DNA of 64,000 bases from Sinobacterium caligoides (GTDB lineage: Bacteria; Pseudomonadota; Gammaproteobacteria; Pseudomonadales; Sinobacteriaceae), in NCBI RefSeq assembly GCF_003752585.1, contig NZ_RKHR01000003.1, forward strand, positions 1 to 64,000, given 5' to 3'. The translations under genes and the position numbers were made by a program. The notes under the pieces were generated by a model, which searched no databases, was not told the DNA's origin, and worked only from the letters and a program-made list of their open reading frames with translations. Shown here one piece after another: positions 60,540 through 64,000 of this stretch (position 1 is the first letter of the stretch; each line of letters opens with the position of its first letter).

Positions 60540-61499
60540 TTACAGTAAACTAATAATGCTCTTTGCCGCAGCGTAAGGTGTTGTCTGCCCTCCTTCGACC
60601 AGAGACTTCTGTCGCGGAAGCTGCTCAAGCACATCCGGGTTCTGTCGCAACTTCATTTCGAGCATTTCATGAATCAACTTTTGCATCCAGTCGATATTCT
60701 GTTTGTCCCGCTTCTCGTGAAAGGCGTTTTCCTTTAACGCATCCACACGATAATTTGAGATCATGCCCCAAACAGAGTCAATATTGTCATGATTTAGCGC
60801 TGAACACGTTAGCACCTCCGGCGTCCAAAAGCTGTTGCTCCCCAGCAAATGAAAGGCATTGCGATAGTGACGCTGTGTCTGTTTAGCGAGATTGACACTC
60901 TCACCATCAGCTTTGTTAATCACCAGCGCGTCCGCTAGCTCTATAATGCCTTTCTTGATCCCCTGTAGCTCATCACCGGCATTCGGAATCATTAACACTA
61001 GAAAGAAGTCCACCATCGCCGCCACTTCATATTCTGACTGCCCCACACCCACAGTCTCAACGATAATGACCTCATAGCCAGAAGCCTCACAAAGTAGCAT
61101 AGTTTCCCGTGTTTTCTGCGCCACACCTCCTAACGCTCCACCGGAGGGCGATGGACGAATAAAGGCATCATTCTCTCGCGAGAGCATCTCCATACGCGTC
61201 TTGTCGCCGAGAATAGAGCCGCCATGTACGGGAGAGCTCGGGTCCACCGCCAATACTGCCGTCTTCAAGCCCTGCTTGACCAAATGTAGACCGAACGCTT
61301 CGATAAACGTTGATTTACCCACGCCCGGGATACCACTAATGCCAATCCTGATACTCTTACCGGTATGAGGTAGTACCTGCTGGAGAATATCTTGTGCCTG
61401 CTCTCGATGCTTATCGAGCGTCGACTCAACCAACGTTATCGCCTTAGCTAACGAGCGGCGATTACCGGATAAAAGCTCTGGAATTTTAATAACCGACAT
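60540..61499 (-). CDS. meaB: Methylmalonyl-CoA mutase-associated GTPase MeaB
   Basis: This 319-residue G3E GTPase protects and reactivates methylmalonyl-CoA mutase by gating adenosylcobalamin loading and removing damaged cofactor. The P-loop GIPGVGKS spans residues 56-63, the DPSSP switch is near 87, and NKADGE (the NKxD guanine motif) is near 204. It lies downstream of scpA on the same strand, with 135 bases and a hairpin terminator between, so it may receive only part of the mutase transcript. Length and motifs match ArgK/YgfD. Confidence 0.96.
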   Translation of the reverse strand: MSVIKIPELLSGNRRSLAKAITLVESTLDKHREQAQDILQQVLPHTGKSIRIGISGIPGVGKSTFIEAFGLHLVKQGLKTAVLAVDPSSPVHGGSILGDKTRMEMLSRENDAFIRPSPSGGALGGVAQKTRETMLLCEASGYEVIIVETVGVGQSEYEVAAMVDFFLVLMIPNAGDELQGIKKGIIELADALVINKADGESVNLAKQTQRHYRNAFHLLGSNSFWTPEVLTCSALNHDNIDSVWGMISNYRVDALKENAFHEKRDKQNIDWMQKLIHEMLEMKLRQNPDVLEQLPRQKSLVEGGQTTPYAAAKSIISLL

Positions 61500-61540
61500 A
61501 ATTACGTTTCTTCAAAAATCAGCAGTTAACATAACAAAAA

Positions 61541-61571
61541 AAGGCCGGTACAGTCATCCTGTGCCGGCCTC
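61541..61571 (-). terminator. Terminator between scpA and meaB
   Basis: AGGCCGGTACAG and CTGTGCCGGCCT pair with one G-T wobble around a five-base loop (61542-61570). On the minus strand TTTTTTT follows the stem. It is a full intrinsic terminator inside an apparent two-gene unit. Confidence 0.88.
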
Positions 61572-61634
61572 TCTGACAATCTCTATAGCGCTTCAGTAAA
61601 AAACTTCAGTGCTAAAGAATTCCGCTACAATCAG

Positions 61635-63809
61635 CTAGGCCGATTCGCTGACTGTCGCTTCATTGATGGCCGTTAGCACATCACGTGCGGCGATAGGGAT
61701 CTGCGTACCAGGGCCAAAAATCCCCTTAACACCTGCGTCATACAAAGTGTCATAGTCCTGTCGTGGGATAACACCACCTGCAACCACGATAATATCATCC
61801 GCGCCAAGTTTTTTAAGCTCGCCAATCAAAGCCGGAACCAGCGTCTTGTGCCCTGCAGCCTGCGAACTGACACCCACGACGTGCACGTCATTCTCAACGG
61901 CCTGTTTGGCGACTTCTTCGGGGGTGGAAAACATCGGCGACAAGTCGATATCAAAGCCGACATCCGCAAAAGCAGTTGCGATGACCTTAGCACCACGATC
62001 ATGACCATCCTGCCCCATCTTACACACCAGCATGCGTGGACGACGGCCGTGCTCTGCAACAAAGTCTTCAATATCGGCCTGAATACCCTGCCACTCTTCA
62101 TCCCCTTGATAGGCGCTACCATAAACGCCCGAGACGGTTTGTGCTTGCGCGTTATAGCGGCCCCATGAACGCTCAAGAGCATAGGAGACTTCACCAAGAC
62201 TGGCACGTAAACGCGTCGCCTTAATAGCGAGGTCAAACACGTTGCCCTCACCTGTTTCCGCCGCTTGATAAAGAGCCTCTAAAGCGTCTTCGACAGCAGC
62301 CTCATCACGATTTGCACGTAACTCCTCGAGACGCTTAATCTGAGACTCACGAACAGCCACATTATCAACATCGAGGATCTCAACATCATCCTCTTCAGAC
62401 AGCTTGTATTTGTTTACACCAACGATGACGTCTTCACCACGATCGATACGTGCCTGCTTCTTCGCGGCAGACTCTTCAATCTTCAGCTTGGGCAAGCCTG
62501 ACTCAATCGCCTTCGCCATGCCGCCCTTCTCTTCGATTTCTTCAATCAGCCCCCAGGCTTTGTCCATGATCTCCTTCGTTAACGACTCCATCATGTAGGA
62601 ACCGCCCCAAGGGTCAACAACGTTGGTAATACCTGTTTCTTCTTGGATAATCAGCTGCGTATTACGTGCTATACGTGATGAGAATTCCGTTGGTAGGGCA
62701 ATCGCCTCATCGAGGGCATTCGTGTGTAGAGACTGGGTACCACCGAAAACTGAAGCCATTGCCTCAATCGTGGTCCGTACAATATTATTGTATGGATCCT
62801 GTTCGGTCAGCGACCAGCCAGAGGTCTGTGAGTGTGTACGGAGCATCTTTGAGCGAGCATTCTTTGGGTTAAAGCCTTCAACAATACGCGCCCACAACAA
62901 ACGGGCTGCACGCATCTTGGCAATTTCCATATAGAAATTCATGCCAATGCCCCAGAAAAAGGAGAGGCGGCCTGCAAACTGATCAATATCTAGGCCGGCA
63001 TCGAGTGCGGCATGAATATATTGCTTCCCGTCAGCGAGTGTATAGGCAAGCTCAAGTGCCGCATCTGCACCGGCTTCCTGAATGTGGTAACCCGATATGG
63101 AAATGGTATTGAACTTCGGCATGTGCTCAGTGGCGTAGGAAATAATGTCGCCAATAACACGCATCGAGGGCTCTGGTGGGTAAATATAAGTGTTACGCAC
63201 CATAAACTCTTTCAAGACATCATTCTGGATCGTTCCGGCCAGTTGATCTTGACTAACACCCTGCTCTTCAGCGGCGACAACATATCCCGCCAAAACAGGT
63301 AAGACGGCACCATTCATCGTCATCGATACAGAGACTTTGTCCAATGGGATACCGTCAAATAACACCTTCATGTCTTCTACAGAATCGATCGCAACGCCCG
63401 CCTTACCAACATCGCCGGTGACACGGGGGTGATCAGAGTCATAACCACGGTGTGTTGCAAGGTCGAAAGCTACAGAGACCCCCTGACCACCGGCAGCCAA
63501 TGCCTTGCGGTAAAAAGCATTAGACTCTTCAGCGGTCGAGAAGCCCGCGTACTGACGAATCGTCCATGGACGACCGGCATACATGGTTGGCTGAGGACCG
63601 CGGATGAAAGGCTCCATACCCGGCATAGTGTTGGTATATTCGAGATCGGCGATATCCTCTGCAGTATAGAGAGGCTTAACATCGATGCCTTCCGGCGTAT
63701 TCCAAACTAGGTCTTCAATCGTCTTGCCGCTACGAGAAAGCTGCTTATTGGCGAGTTCCTGCCACTGTTCAACCGACATTTGCTCGGGCTTGTAGTTGTT
63801 ATCTGACAT
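61635..63809 (-). CDS. scpA: Methylmalonyl-CoA mutase, adenosylcobalamin-dependent
   Basis: This 724-residue enzyme interconverts (R)-methylmalonyl-CoA and succinyl-CoA for propionyl-CoA use. The substrate barrel has the typical [18 protein letters not shown] (about 80-97) and [14 protein letters not shown], and the C-terminal B12 domain has DGHDRG with the cobalt-ligand His near residue 602. Catalytic and cobalamin domains lie in one chain, as in E. coli Sbm. It starts at ATG 63809 with only 191 bases left upstream, in which I see no gene. The partner meaB follows. Confidence 0.97.
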   Translation of the reverse strand: MSDNNYKPEQMSVEQWQELANKQLSRSGKTIEDLVWNTPEGIDVKPLYTAEDIADLEYTNTMPGMEPFIRGPQPTMYAGRPWTIRQYAGFSTAEESNAFYRKALAAGGQGVSVAFDLATHRGYDSDHPRVTGDVGKAGVAIDSVEDMKVLFDGIPLDKVSVSMTMNGAVLPVLAGYVVAAEEQGVSQDQLAGTIQNDVLKEFMVRNTYIYPPEPSMRVIGDIISYATEHMPKFNTISISGYHIQEAGADAALELAYTLADGKQYIHAALDAGLDIDQFAGRLSFFWGIGMNFYMEIAKMRAARLLWARIVEGFNPKNARSKMLRTHSQTSGWSLTEQDPYNNIVRTTIEAMASVFGGTQSLHTNALDEAIALPTEFSSRIARNTQLIIQEETGITNVVDPWGGSYMMESLTKEIMDKAWGLIEEIEEKGGMAKAIESGLPKLKIEESAAKKQARIDRGEDVIVGVNKYKLSEEDDVEILDVDNVAVRESQIKRLEELRANRDEAAVEDALEALYQAAETGEGNVFDLAIKATRLRASLGEVSYALERSWGRYNAQAQTVSGVYGSAYQGDEEWQGIQADIEDFVAEHGRRPRMLVCKMGQDGHDRGAKVIATAFADVGFDIDLSPMFSTPEEVAKQAVENDVHVVGVSSQAAGHKTLVPALIGELKKLGADDIIVVAGGVIPRQDYDTLYDAGVKGIFGPGTQIPIAARDVLTAINEATVSESA

Positions 63810-64000
63810 AATACGACCAACCTTTCGAGTTATTCTTCATTCAGCTAGAGTAAACGGGCTTCGATCTGATCGAAGCGCTCTCGCTGGCTATTCTAACGCT
63901 TTTCTTCATAAACAAGGAGATAGAACCACAACCATTATCACCTTGCACCAACTGCTTACAACCACTATCACCCCAAGGGGCGAACGTTAAATCAATGATT

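Overview
The window looks like the chromosome of a free-living, probably marine gammaproteobacterium. The block cysG-serS-rarA-lolA-ftsK-trxB-aat-bpt-infA-clpA-clpS-cspD-icd-idh-mnmA-hflD-purB follows the order known from Pseudomonas, with crcB inserted between serS and rarA. Protein styles fit Pseudomonas or Cellvibrionales-like lineages; I cannot place the genus. I saw no rRNA, tRNA, CRISPR array or insertion sequence.

Layout. 1-4966: a two-partner secretion locus on the minus strand, with transporter tpsB upstream of a repeat-rich exoprotein tpsA that runs off the left edge. 5634-9184: a nitroreductase, a DUF4279 protein and the periplasmic protease prc. 9234-18211: a minus-strand housekeeping run (ftsK-lolA-rarA-crcB-serS, a terminator, then cysG and gor). 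18444-24468: trxB and a nearly complete N-degron pathway (aat, bpt, clpA, clpS) around infA, then cspD. 24523-34551: two unrelated NADP-isocitrate dehydrogenases, rluE, nudix, mnmA, hflD, purB, a ribosomal oxygenase and a GNAT. 34602-37938: divergent ppsA and its regulator ppsR. 37948-40172: an accessory pair, a tyrosine recombinase divergent from a KfrA-like coiled-coil DNA-binding protein, with two palindromes between them. 40169-47408: a Pat-like acyl-CoA synthetase/acetyltransferase, a histone-deacetylase-family enzyme, a DUF1800 lipoprotein with its DUF1501 Tat partner, and a thioesterase. 47535-56021: a D-amino-acid/5-oxoproline operon with a small gene and an NhaC-type transporter upstream. 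56286-59330: an NTF2-like protein and a lipoprotein joining a beta-helix to a diheme cytochrome. 59899-63809: a PhnA-like protein, meaB and methylmalonyl-CoA mutase.

The most striking set is the minus-strand operon 53656->47535: DUF1445, pxpA, pxpB, pxpC, DUF4392, D-amino-acid aminotransferase, alanine racemase, then a terminator. DUF1445 and DUF4392 are the two halves of the animal D-glutamate cyclase DGLUCY, here as separate genes around the prokaryotic 5-oxoprolinase. Together they suggest a route between L-alanine, D-alanine, D-glutamate, 5-oxoproline and glutamate. The pathway is inferred from family membership and gene order. One step, the handling of 5-oxo-D-proline by PxpABC, is unproven.

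Several genes use GTG or TTG starts (tpsB, bpt, rarA, lolA, ftsK, pxpC, ppsA, the DUF1800 gene). Where ribosome-binding sites or family alignment pointed to an internal start, the coordinates reflect that.
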